Below, in pieces: positions 1 to 8,997 of a stretch of DNA of 64,000 bases. Position numbers and translations under genes: made by a program. How positions within the stretch are numbered: the first letter of the stretch is position 1; each line of letters starts with the position of its first letter. The stretch lies in the NCBI RefSeq assembly GCF_010894455.1, contig NZ_JAAIXY010000015.1:1-64000 (forward strand), read 5' to 3'. Origin of the DNA: Myxococcus eversor (GTDB lineage Bacteria; Myxococcota; Myxococcia; Myxococcales; Myxococcaceae). The notes beneath the pieces are model-generated. The model saw only the letters and a list, made by a program, of their open reading frames with translations, made no database searches and was not told where the DNA came from.

Positions 1-3000
1 GGCGACGATGAGCTCGACGGAGCGGTCGACGGCGATGGCGACGCGGGAGTCGGTGGTGGCGCCGAGGGAGCGCAGGTGCCAGGCGAGCTGATTGGAGCGC
101 TCGTCGAGCTGGCGGTAGGTGAGGGAGTCGTCACCGAAGAGGATGGCGACGGAGTCAGGAGCGCGAGCGACGACGTCGGCGAAGACGGCGGGAAGGGTGG
201 AGTCGGGCGAGACGAGCGCGGGAGCGATGGCCCAGTCCGTGAGGACGCTTTGCCGCTCCTCGGCGGACAGCATGGAGTGGGACGTGAGCGTGGCATCGGG
301 CCGAGTGACGACGGCTTCGACGAGCAGCTCGAAGTGCCGCGCCATGCGCTCGATGGAGGCACGCTCGAACAGGTCCGTGTTGTACGTCAGCGCGCCGAAG
401 AGTCCGTCCGCTCCCCCGTCCGCGAAGTTCAGCTCCAGCTCGAACTTGATGACGGTGCCTTCCACCTCCACCGGGCTGAGTGACAGCTCCTGCTTCTGGG
501 GAGCCGAATCGGGTGCGGTCTGGAGGGCCGAGCCGGGGGTGTTCTGGAGCGCGAAGAGGACCTGGAACAGCGGGCTGCGGCTCATGTCCCGGCGAATCTG
601 GAGGTCTTCAACCAACCGCTCGAACGGGACGTCCTGGTGCGCATAGGCGCCCAGGGCGTTCTCCTTCACCTGTCGCAGGAGCTGCAGGAACGTCGCGCCC
701 GTGTCGATGCGCGCCCGGAAGACGAGCGTGTTGACGAAGAAGCCGATGAGCCCTTCCAGCTCCGCGCGCTGGCGGCCGGCGATGGGCGAGCCGACGGCGA
801 TGTCGTCCTGTCCGGTGTGGCGGGACAGGAGCAACTGCCACGCGGCGAGCAGCGCCATGAAGGGCGTGGTTCCCTCGCGCTGGCACAGCGTCTTGAGCCG
901 CTTGGACACCTCCGGCCTCAAGTTGATGGGCACCTGGGCGCCAGCGAAGGTCTGCGTCGCGGGCCGAGGTTTGTCGAGCGGCAGGTCCAGCGTGGCGACT
1001 CCGGACAGTCGGCCGCGCCACCAGGCGAGCTGCTGCTCCAGCACGTCGCCCTTCAGCCAGTCGCGCTGCCAGACGGCGTAGTCGGCGTACTGGAGGGACA
1101 GGGGCGGAAGCGGCGACGGTGCCCCCATCGCGAAGGCCGCGTAGAGGGTGGCGACCTCCTGGGTGAGCACCCCCATGGACCAACCGTCGGAGACGATGTG
1201 GTGCATGTTGAGCGCGAGCACGTGCTCGGTGGGGGACGTCTCCACCAGAACGGCGCGAACGAGCGGGCCGGTGGAGAGGTTGAACGGGCGCATGTACTCC
1301 TCGCCCAGCAGTCGCTCCACCTCCGCGCGAGTCGCCTCCGGCGTCTGTCCCTGGACCTTCACCAGCGTCACCGGCACCTCCGCGTGCGGGGCGATGACCT
1401 GGAAGGGCTCGTCGTTCTGCTGGAGGAACGTGGTGCGCAGGGCCTCGTGGCGGCGCACCAGCTCGTCGAAGGCCCGCTGGAGCGCGGACAGGTGGAGCTC
1501 CCCGTCCAGCCGGACGAAGGAGGGCATGTTGTACGTCGCCCCGCCGGGCTGGAGCTGGTCGAGGAACCAGAGGCGCTGCTGCGCGAAGGACAGCGGCAGC
1601 GGTCCCGTGCGAGGCACCGGAACCAGCGCGGGCGGCTGCCGGTTCCGCGACGTCATCAACGTGGTGTCGATGCTCGCCGCCAGGGCCGCCACCGTGGGCG
1701 AAGCGAAGACGGTGCGCAGCGGCAGCTCCACGCCGAGCGCGGACCTCACGCGCGACACGACCTGGGTGGCGAGCAGCGAATGCCCCCCGAGCGCGAAGAA
1801 GTTGTCGGTGACGCTCACGCGCGGCACGTGCAGGACGTCGGCGAAGAGCGCGGCGAGCTTCTCCTCCAGCGGAGTGCGGGGCGCGGCGAAGGCGGCGGCG
1901 CCACGCAGGCTCTGTGCGTCAGGCGCGGGAAGGCGCTTGCGCGCGAGCTTGCCGCTGGGCGTGAGGGGCAGCGCGGGCAGCGCCACGAACGCGGACGGCA
2001 CCATGTACTCGGGCAGGCGCTGGAGCACGAAGGCGCGCAGGGCCTCGGCGTCGAGCGTGGCGTCGGGTGAGAGGACGACGTAGCCCACCAGGCGTTTGTC
2101 GCCCGGCACATCCTCGCGAACGATGGCGGCGGCGTCACTCAGCCCCGGGGCGGAGCGGAGCACGGACTCGACTTCACCCAGCTCCACCCGGAAACCGCGC
2201 AGCTTCACCTGGGAGTCCATCCGTCCCAGGAAGTCGAGCGTGCCGTCCGCGCGCCACCGCGCCGCGTCCCCGGTGCGATAGAGCCGCGCGCCCGGCACCG
2301 TCGAGAACGGGTCCGGAACGAACGCCTTCGCGGTGACGTCCGGCTGCGACAGGTAGCCGTGCGCCAGGTGGGTGCCGCCGATGAACAGCTCTCCCGAGAC
2401 GCCGATGGGCACGGGATGGCCGAGCGCATCCAGGACATAGAGCCGCGTGTGGCCCACCGGCCCGCCGATGGACGGCAGCCGGGGCCAGGATGCGGGAGCC
2501 CCCTGGAGTCGGTGGGCGGAGACGACGTGCGCCTCGGAAGGGCCGTACTGGTTCTCCAGGACGCTGCCCGAGAGCTTCTCGAAGAACGCGGCGACCGTGT
2601 CGCTCACCTGGAGCTGCTCACCCGCGGTGATGACCTCGCGCAGGGAGCCGGGCAGCGTGGCGCCGTGGGAGACGGCGTCGGCGATGGCCTGGAGCGCGAC
2701 GAAGGGCAGGAAGAGCCGCGCGACGCGCTGCTGCTGCATGAAGTCGAGCAGCGCCGGAATGTCCTGGCGCAGTCCCCCGGTGGGGAGCACGAGCGTGCCT
2801 CCGGCCCACCAGGTGGAGAAGAGCTCCTGGACGGAGACGTCGAAGCTGAGCGATGCGAACTGCAGCGTGGTGGCACGCGGCTGGGGCGAGCGCTGGAGCT
2901 GCCAGGTGAGCAGCGCGCTCAGCGCGCGGTGGGGCATGACGATGCCCTTGGGCACCCCCGTGCTCCCGGACGTGTAGATGACGTAGGCGGGGCTCTCCGC

Positions 3001-5727
3001 CGACACTTCGAGACCTGGCGCGCGCGGGGACAGGCCGGCCACGTGGGCCGCGTCGACGTCCACCAGGAGGAAGCGCGCCCCGTGCTCGGAGGGCAGTGAC
3101 GCCGCGAGCTGGGAGTGGGTGAGGACCACGGGCGCGCGCGTGTCCGCGAGCATGAACGCCAGGCGCTCCGTGGGGTAGCTGGGGTCGAGCGCGACGTAGC
3201 TGGCTCCCGCCTTGAGCGTGGCGAGGACGGCGACGGCCATGTCGAGCGACTTGTCCAGGCAGATGCCGACGATGCACCCCGGTGTCACCCCGCGCGCGAG
3301 CAAGTGGTGCGCGAGCTGATTGGCCCGCGCCTCCAGCGCCGCGTACGTGAGGGCGTGGGTGCCATCGGTGACAGCCACGGCGTCGGGCGTGCGGAGCGCC
3401 TGGGCCTCCACGGGCGCGTGAAGCGTGGTGGGACCGAAGGGCTCGCGGGACGTGTCGTTCCAGTCGACGAGGACCTGGCGACGCTCGGGCTCCTCCAGCA
3501 TCGGCAGGCGCCAGACGGGCTGGCTCGGGTCGCTGACGGCGGACTGCAGCAGCCGCACGAACTGGTCCGCCATCCGTTGGACTGTCGCGGTGTCGAAGAG
3601 GTCGGTGTTGTACTCGAACACCGCGTTGAACGCGGTGCCGTCATCGGACGCCAGCAGCGTGAGGTCGAACTTGGCGGTGCCGCTGATGGCGTCCAGCGGG
3701 CGGACCTTGAGCGGCGCGTCGGGGTCTTCGGCCCCCACGGACTTCGGCGTGTTGAGCAGGGCCAGCATCACCTGGAACAGGGGCGTGCGACTCTGGTCTC
3801 GCTCGGGGCGCAGCTCGTCCACCAGCTTCTCGAAGGGGACGTCCTGGTGCGCATAGGCCCCCAGCGTCGTCTCGCGCACCTGGGACAGCAGCTCGCGGAA
3901 CGTCATCCCCGGATGGAACCGGGCCCGCAGCGCCAGCGTGTTGGCGAAGAAGCCGATGAGCCCTTCCAGGTCCGACCGCATCCGGTTGGCGATGGGCGAG
4001 CCGACGATGATGTCGTCCTGCCCGGAGTAGCGCGCGAGCAGCGTCTGGTAGCCGGCCAGCAGCACCATGAAGGGCGTGACGCCCTCCTGGCGGCACAGCT
4101 CGTAGACGCGGGTGGCGAGCGAGGCGGGAAGCTCCACGCGCAGCATGTCCCCGCGCTGCGACTGGATGGGAGGCCGGGGCCTGTCGGTGGGCAGCTCCAG
4201 CGCATGCGGCGCGTCGGCGAGCTGGGTCCTCCAGTACGCGAGCTGTGACTCCAGCACGTCGCCCGTCAGCCAGCCGCGCTGCCAGACGGCGAAGTCCGCG
4301 TACTGCACGGGCAGCTCGGGGAGCGGCGAGGGCCGGCCCATCGCGAAGGACTGATAGAGGGCGGGGACCTCCTGCGTGATGACGCCGATGGACCAGCCGT
4401 CGGAGATGACGTGGTGGATGACGATGAGCAGCACGTGCTCGTGCTCGTCGAGCTTCAGGAGCCGCGCGCGCAAGAGCGGCCCCGTGGCCAGGTCGAACGG
4501 CGTGCGCGCCTCCGCGTCGGCGATTCGCTGCGCCTCCGCGTCGCGGGCCTCCGCGGGCACGGCGCGCAGGTCCTCGACGGGAATGGTGAAGGGCGCGGGC
4601 GGGGAGATGGCCTGGACGGGGCCGTCCTGCAGCGAGCGGAAGCGGGTGCGCAGCGTCTGGTGGCGCCGCGCCAGCTCCGTGAAGGCGCGCTCCAGGAGCG
4701 AGTGTTCCAGTGGGCCGGTGAAGCGCAGGCCGTAGAACATGTTGTACGCGGGACTGCCGGGCTGGAGCTGGTCCAGGAACCAGAGCCGCTGCTGTGCGTA
4801 CGACAGCGGAGCACCGTCGCCATGCCCCGTGAGGATGGGGCCGGTGAGGGACTGCGCGGACTCGAAGAGTCGCGTCGCCAGCTCCTTCGCGTGCGGCTCG
4901 CGCAACAGCGAATACCCGTCTCCGGGCACGTCCTCGACCTGGGCGCCTGCTTCCGCGAGCACCGCCCAGCCCTTGTCCTTCTCCACGTCGGCGGCGTCGA
5001 TGACCTCGGCGGCGCGGACGATGCGCGCGGTGCCGGGAAACGCCTCGGGGACGTAGCGACGCGCGGCGCGCACGTGCGCGGAGAAGACCTTGAAGCGCGC
5101 GCGCAGCACCTCCAGCGTCATGGACTCGGGCAGCAGGCCCTGGCGCGTGCCCTCCGCGTGCAGGTGCAGCAGGAGGGGCTCGGGGTCCTTGCCCGTGGTG
5201 AGCGCGGCGGGCAGCTCCAGCGGGGACAGGCCCGCCCGCAGCGCCAGCTCCTTCGCGAAGAGCGCGGCGTGCGCGGCCAGGGCCGTGGCGGAGACGCTCC
5301 GGTCGGGCGACGGGGGCGGCGGCTCGAGCAGCGTGAGCTTCGCGACATGGCCATCGCGCTGGAGCAGGCGCGCCATCTCCCACGCGATGACCGCGCCCAG
5401 TGCCCAGCCCGCCAGGTGATACGGCCCCTCGGAGCGCTCGGCGCGGAGGGCCTCGACGTAGAAGACGGCCATCGCCTCCAGCGACTCCATGGGCGCGCGC
5501 CCGTCGTCCACGCCGCGCGCCTGGATTCCGAACACGGGCTGGGACGCGGGCGTCTGGCGGAGCAGCTCCGCGTAGCAGTCCAGGCGGCCATCCACCGGAT
5601 GGACCAGGTAGAGCGGGCTCGTCGTGTCGTTCCCCTTGCGCAGGGGCAAGAGCGGCGAGGCGGACAGGCTCGCCTCGGATGGGGTGACGGGGCCGACGGA
5701 CGTCGGGGAGTCGTTGCGCGTGCTCAC
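1..5727 (-). CDS. Non-ribosomal peptide synthetase, 5' part: degenerate TE-C-A-PCP-C-A(partial)
   Basis: Large multimodular NRPS running off the left edge; 1909 residues are visible. Order by residue: a thioesterase-like alpha/beta hydrolase (about 37-285), condensation domain with HHVISDG (about 436), adenylation domain with YTSGSTGVPKG (about 914), carrier domain with GGHSL (about 1314), second condensation domain with HHIVSDG (about 1507), and the start of a second adenylation domain. The adenylation pocket reads D-V-Q-F-I-A-Q-V-V at the usual specificity positions, close to proline-type codes (my alignment by eye). In the N-terminal domain the nucleophile elbow is GWALG instead of GWSxG, the acid position is Glu in LLEP, and the histidine position is Gly in GDGYSLL, so it looks catalytically dead. 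The GTG start is preceded by GGAG and lies 46 bp downstream of the exporter gene, implying one operon. The product is unknown. Confidence 0.93.
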   Translation of the reverse strand, partial: MSTRNDSPTSVGPVTPSEASLSASPLLPLRKGNDTTSPLYLVHPVDGRLDCYAELLRQTPASQPVFGIQARGVDDGRAPMESLEAMAVFYVEALRAERSEGPYHLAGWALGAVIAWEMARLLQRDGHVAKLTLLEPPPPSPDRSVSATALAAHAALFAKELALRAGLSPLELPAALTTGKDPEPLLLHLHAEGTRQGLLPESMTLEVLRARFKVFSAHVRAARRYVPEAFPGTARIVRAAEVIDAADVEKDKGWAVLAEAGAQVEDVPGDGYSLLREPHAKELATRLFESAQSLTGPILTGHGDGAPLSYAQQRLWFLDQLQPGSPAYNMFYGLRFTGPLEHSLLERAFTELARRHQTLRTRFRSLQDGPVQAISPPAPFTIPVEDLRAVPAEARDAEAQRIADAEARTPFDLATGPLLRARLLKLDEHEHVLLIVIHHVISDGWSIGVITQEVPALYQSFAMGRPSPLPELPVQYADFAVWQRGWLTGDVLESQLAYWRTQLADAPHALELPTDRPRPPIQSQRGDMLRVELPASLATRVYELCRQEGVTPFMVLLAGYQTLLARYSGQDDIIVGSPIANRMRSDLEGLIGFFANTLALRARFHPGMTFRELLSQVRETTLGAYAHQDVPFEKLVDELRPERDQSRTPLFQVMLALLNTPKSVGAEDPDAPLKVRPLDAISGTAKFDLTLLASDDGTAFNAVFEYNTDLFDTATVQRMADQFVRLLQSAVSDPSQPVWRLPMLEEPERRQVLVDWNDTSREPFGPTTLHAPVEAQALRTPDAVAVTDGTHALTYAALEARANQLAHHLLARGVTPGCIVGICLDKSLDMAVAVLATLKAGASYVALDPSYPTERLAFMLADTRAPVVLTHSQLAASLPSEHGARFLLVDVDAAHVAGLSPRAPGLEVSAESPAYVIYTSGSTGVPKGIVMPHRALSALLTWQLQRSPQPRATTLQFASLSFDVSVQELFSTWWAGGTLVLPTGGLRQDIPALLDFMQQQRVARLFLPFVALQAIADAVSHGATLPGSLREVITAGEQLQVSDTVAAFFEKLSGSVLENQYGPSEAHVVSAHRLQGAPASWPRLPSIGGPVGHTRLYVLDALGHPVPIGVSGELFIGGTHLAHGYLSQPDVTAKAFVPDPFSTVPGARLYRTGDAARWRADGTLDFLGRMDSQVKLRGFRVELGEVESVLRSAPGLSDAAAIVREDVPGDKRLVGYVVLSPDATLDAEALRAFVLQRLPEYMVPSAFVALPALPLTPSGKLARKRLPAPDAQSLRGAAAFAAPRTPLEEKLAALFADVLHVPRVSVTDNFFALGGHSLLATQVVSRVRSALGVELPLRTVFASPTVAALAASIDTTLMTSRNRQPPALVPVPRTGPLPLSFAQQRLWFLDQLQPGGATYNMPSFVRLDGELHLSALQRAFDELVRRHEALRTTFLQQNDEPFQVIAPHAEVPVTLVKVQGQTPEATRAEVERLLGEEYMRPFNLSTGPLVRAVLVETSPTEHVLALNMHHIVSDGWSMGVLTQEVATLYAAFAMGAPSPLPPLSLQYADYAVWQRDWLKGDVLEQQLAWWRGRLSGVATLDLPLDKPRPATQTFAGAQVPINLRPEVSKRLKTLCQREGTTPFMALLAAWQLLLSRHTGQDDIAVGSPIAGRQRAELEGLIGFFVNTLVFRARIDTGATFLQLLRQVKENALGAYAHQDVPFERLVEDLQIRRDMSRSPLFQVLFALQNTPGSALQTAPDSAPQKQELSLSPVEVEGTVIKFELELNFADGGADGLFGALTYNTDLFERASIERMARHFELLVEAVVTRPDATLTSHSMLSAEERQSVLTDWAIAPALVSPDSTLPAVFADVVARAPDSVAILFGDDSLTYRQLDERSNQLAWHLRSLGATTDSRVAIAVDRSVELIVA

Positions 5728-5773
5728 GAGGTACTCCAGTCAGTTCATTGCGCGGGGCCGGGGCGCTGCGTGC

Positions 5774-7201
5774 TCAGGACGGAGAGTTTCCCGTCGCCGA
5801 GAGCGGACTCTCGGACACGGCGCCTGCCGGTGGCGGTTCAGAGGAAAGAGGAATGGCGAGCGGATGGGAGGGAATCACGTCCGGATGTTCTTCCTGGACG
5901 CGCCGCGCGCGAGGAGACAGCAGAAGCAGGCCGACGGCGCACAGCACCGTGAGCCCCAGGACGACGAAAAGAAAGGCGATGCCACGCCCGGTGCCCGTGC
6001 CCAGCACGCGGCCCACGCTGCCGGCGAATGCGCCGCCTGGCGCCATCCACGGCTCGAAGACCCGGTCCGCCAGCGGACCCGCCATCAGCGTGACGAGCAG
6101 CACCGCGGACTGCCCCACCGTCTTGCGCAGCGCGGACACCCGGCCCTGGATTTCCAGCGGCACCTTGAGCTGCCACAAGACTTGCGAGTTGGCCGTGGTG
6201 AGCGGCATGGAGAACAGGAACAGCGCCGCCGCCGTGGCGAGCAACGGCACGCTGGGCGGCAGCGCGGCCAACAGCAGCATGAGCGAGGCCACGGCCGGGA
6301 AGCCCGCGATGCCGAGGATGCGGTGCTTGGGGCCGCCCCACACGCTGGTGAGGATGCCGCCGGCCAGCATGCCCATGCCGGAGATGGAGCCGATGAGGCC
6401 CAGGTTCTTCAAGTCCGTGAAGGCCAGCACCAGCGGCGTGAAGAGCAGGAGCACCAGCGCGAGGCTCGCGTTGGTGAACGTGGTGAAGGCCAGGATGTAC
6501 GACAGGCCCCGCCGCTCCCGGAGGAAGCGCCACCCCTCCGCCAGCTCCCGGCTCATGGAGCGCGGCCCCGTGCTCCGCGCGGAAGCCCCCGGCGTCGGCG
6601 GGAAGCGCACGGCCACCAGCACGCCCGCGGCGAACAGGAAGCTGAGCACGTCCAGGAAGAGCACACCGTGCAGGCCAATGCTCCCCACCAGCACGCCAGC
6701 GAAGACGGGCGACGCAATCTGACTCAGCGCCGCGCCCAGCTCCGCCATGCCGCTGGCCCGCCCCAGGTGCCGCTTGGGGATGAGCAGCGGCGTCGTGGCC
6801 GTCCACGCGGGCCAGCGGAACGCCGTGCAACAGCCGCCCAACAGGACGATGGGGTACAGGTACCAGGCCTTGAACTCCAGCCGCCCCGTGTCGTCCGCCA
6901 CCAGCAGCAGCCAGATGAGCGCGGTGGTGACGCCGGAGCCCACGTCGCTCCACAACATCGCCTTCCTGCGGTCCCACCGGTCCACCAGCACCCCGGCGAA
7001 CGGGGACAGCACCGCCAACGGCAGCGTGGCGCAGAAGGAGATGAGCACGAAGCGCGTGGTGGAGCCGGTGAGCTGGTAGACGTGCGCGCCCAACGCGAAC
7101 GACGTCAGCCCCGAACCGAACAGGGAGATGAACTGCCCCAGCCACACGAGGCCGAAGGTGAAAAGCGGGCGCGACGGCGAAGCAGGCGACGGGGCGGTCA
7201 T
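5774..7201 (-). CDS. MFS exporter (MFS_3/EntS-like)
   Basis: A 475-residue membrane protein with about twelve hydrophobic segments and a typical MFS loop near residues 63-70 (VDRWDRRK). The layout resembles the MFS_3 group that includes enterobactin exporters and macrolide efflux pumps. It is immediately upstream of the NRPS gene on the same strand, so its probable role is export of, or self-protection against, the NRPS product; that is inference from context. The start at MTAPSP was chosen because the first membrane segment begins about 12 residues later. Longer in-frame starts would add a proline-rich stretch with no membrane segment. No strong ribosome site is visible at this ATG. Confidence 0.88.
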   Translation of the reverse strand: MTAPSPASPSRPLFTFGLVWLGQFISLFGSGLTSFALGAHVYQLTGSTTRFVLISFCATLPLAVLSPFAGVLVDRWDRRKAMLWSDVGSGVTTALIWLLLVADDTGRLEFKAWYLYPIVLLGGCCTAFRWPAWTATTPLLIPKRHLGRASGMAELGAALSQIASPVFAGVLVGSIGLHGVLFLDVLSFLFAAGVLVAVRFPPTPGASARSTGPRSMSRELAEGWRFLRERRGLSYILAFTTFTNASLALVLLLFTPLVLAFTDLKNLGLIGSISGMGMLAGGILTSVWGGPKHRILGIAGFPAVASLMLLLAALPPSVPLLATAAALFLFSMPLTTANSQVLWQLKVPLEIQGRVSALRKTVGQSAVLLVTLMAGPLADRVFEPWMAPGGAFAGSVGRVLGTGTGRGIAFLFVVLGLTVLCAVGLLLLSPRARRVQEEHPDVIPSHPLAIPLSSEPPPAGAVSESPLSATGNSPS

Positions 7202-7469
7202 TCGGCGTGACGATGCGAGCTGGGTTGGCTGGCGAGCTTCCCACTGGCCAGGGGCACGGCACAGGAACTGGGGCACTCCTGGATCAGCTTCACAGCCCTG
7301 ACGCATTCTTGCAAACAGACTACCCGGACAGTCGCGCTGATACCTGCTGAAACACGGACGGAGGGTGTGGCCCAGGGGAGGTGGCGGGGGAGGGGGCCCT
7401 CGTTGCGAGCGGGCGGGCACGCCGCACCTTCTTGCTCAGCAACCCGTTCACCACTTCCAGGAGGCCTTC

Positions 7470-7907
7470 ATGGCGCAAACCGACAAGGACGTCGACACGC
7501 TCAATTCCTTCCTCCGGGGCGAGATTTCCGCGGTGGAGACCTACCGGCAGGCGATGGGGCACATCGAGGACGACGTGCGACGTCGCACGCTGGAGGAGTG
7601 CCGGCTGGACCACGAGGGGCGCGTGGAGAAGCTGCGCGAGCGAATCGAAAAGCTCCACGGCAAACCGGCGGAGGGCTCCGGTGTCTGGGGCGCCTTCGCG
7701 AAGGTCGTCCAGGGAGGCGCGGACGTGCTGGGGGAGAGCGCCGCCATCTCCGCGCTGGAGGAAGGCGAGGACCACGGCCTGCGCGACTACGAGCGAGACG
7801 CGGAGAAGGTCAACGGCGACTTGCGACGCTTCGTGCGCATGGAGCTGTTGCCCGCGCAGAAGAGCACCCACAAGAAGCTCAGTCACCTGAAGCACACCCT
7901 CCACTGA
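7470..7907 (+). CDS. DUF2383 / PA2169-type four-helix-bundle protein
   Basis: A 145-residue charged, wholly helical protein. An E-x6-H-x2-D pattern near the N-terminus (EISAVETYRQAMGHIEDD) and a second L-x3-R-x-DHE-like helix (CRLDHEGRVEKL) resemble the ferritin-like DUF2383 family. The function of that family is poorly known; stress or metal handling is often guessed. AGGAGG sits 6 bases before the ATG, which fixes the start although the reading frame is open further upstream. It is transcribed alone, divergent from the MFS/NRPS operon, and followed by a GC-rich hairpin. Confidence 0.72.
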   Translation: MAQTDKDVDTLNSFLRGEISAVETYRQAMGHIEDDVRRRTLEECRLDHEGRVEKLRERIEKLHGKPAEGSGVWGAFAKVVQGGADVLGESAAISALEEGEDHGLRDYERDAEKVNGDLRRFVRMELLPAQKSTHKKLSHLKHTLH

Positions 7908-7934
7908 GGTGACGTGACAGGTGGGAAACGCCGG

Positions 7935-7966
7935 GGCCCGGGCCGCGTTCAGCGCGGCTTCGGGCC
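7935..7966 (+). terminator. Hairpin downstream of the DUF2383 gene
   Basis: GCCGCG/CGCGGC inner stem with a TTCAG loop, extended outward by GGCCCG/CGGGCC, 28 bases after the stop codon. There is no U-rich tail, so it is a probable but not classical terminator. Confidence 0.5.
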
Positions 7967-8181
7967 GCCCCTGGTGGCACTCTCAACTTCCAGGAATGCG
8001 CTCGGGCCAGGTGAATCGTCGGGCGTTGACCGCGTCACAGCCGGCACGCCTTTCTTCCGAAGATATAGAACGCCAGGGAGGGGTCGGACGTCGGGGGTTT
8101 CACGGCGGACGGATGGGGCCTGGAGGTTGAAGGTGCGGCGTGCGATAACCAGGGGTCCGCCGACGAGGCTGGAGGAGATGC

Positions 8182-8982
8182 ATGTGGCTGGACGACAGCT
8201 CTTCGGAACGCGACGAGGTCTCCGGTGAAGCGCGGCGCGGAGACGAGCGGATCGTGGTGCCAGAGCCAGGAGAATCGGAGCACGAGCAGATGCCCGTGGC
8301 GTCCCCCGCGCTGAAGGAGAACAGCCATGCGGGCGCGCTGAGCGCGAGCTGCGAGGCGCTCTTCCGCTGCACCGAGCAGGCCCTGCCCTGGGCGTGGAAG
8401 CTGCTCCAACTGGCCAAGGGGCCCGGGGCGCTGTCCGCCGAGGCGCGCGGTGCCGCGCTGGAGTTCCTGGACCGCATTCCTCCCCACGTGCGCCGGGGCG
8501 TGAGCGAACTGCTCGCGTTCAGCAACCTGTGGCAGGCCGTCTGCACCCGGCTGGGGCGGCCGGTGGCGCGCTCCACGGAGGAGCTGCTGCGCGAGCTGAA
8601 TGGGGACTTGCAACTGCTGCTGCGCGGCGCGCAGGCCCGGCTGGGGACGACGGCCGCGCTGGAGCACGGGCTGCTCCTGCACCTGGGGCGGTTGCGGGAG
8701 TCGCGAGGCATGGAGCCTGGCGCCGCGCTGGAGCTGCGGGCCGCGCTGGATGCCTTCACGCACTCGGTGACGCAGGTGATGGCCGCGGCGAGCGCGTACC
8801 GCCGCGCCTGGGAGGCCGCGCAGGCGGAGCTGTCCGAGTCCGCCGAGTGGCTGGGCGCGGGAGACCCCGGCTTCTGCGCGTGGCTGGCCGAGCACCTCTC
8901 CGCGTCCGTGCCCGCTTGGCGCGAGGCGCATGCCTCCAGCCGGCTGCTCCAGGAGCTGGGCGCGCTGTCGGGTCCTCCGTAG
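8182..8982 (+). CDS. Hypothetical protein, 266 aa
   Basis: No family recognised. The first 50 residues are acidic and low in complexity (Ser, Glu, Asp rich). The rest is Leu/Ala/Glu-rich and probably helical, with a few tryptophans and cysteines. No signal peptide, membrane segment or catalytic motif is visible, so it is probably cytoplasmic. Codon use matches its neighbours. GGAGGAG lies just upstream of the chosen ATG; another ATG four bases earlier is in a different frame. It converges on the cysteine-rich gene with only 15 bases between the stops. Confidence 0.7.
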   Translation: MWLDDSSSERDEVSGEARRGDERIVVPEPGESEHEQMPVASPALKENSHAGALSASCEALFRCTEQALPWAWKLLQLAKGPGALSAEARGAALEFLDRIPPHVRRGVSELLAFSNLWQAVCTRLGRPVARSTEELLRELNGDLQLLLRGAQARLGTTAALEHGLLLHLGRLRESRGMEPGAALELRAALDAFTHSVTQVMAAASAYRRAWEAAQAELSESAEWLGAGDPGFCAWLAEHLSASVPAWREAHASSRLLQELGALSGPP

Positions 8983-8997
8983 GAGGGGAAGAGGTCC

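Noticed and set aside
637-2070. Long plus-strand open frame antisense to the NRPS
   Set aside because: Arg/Gly/Pro-heavy composition with no motifs; it is the mirror of biased codons in the real minus-strand gene.
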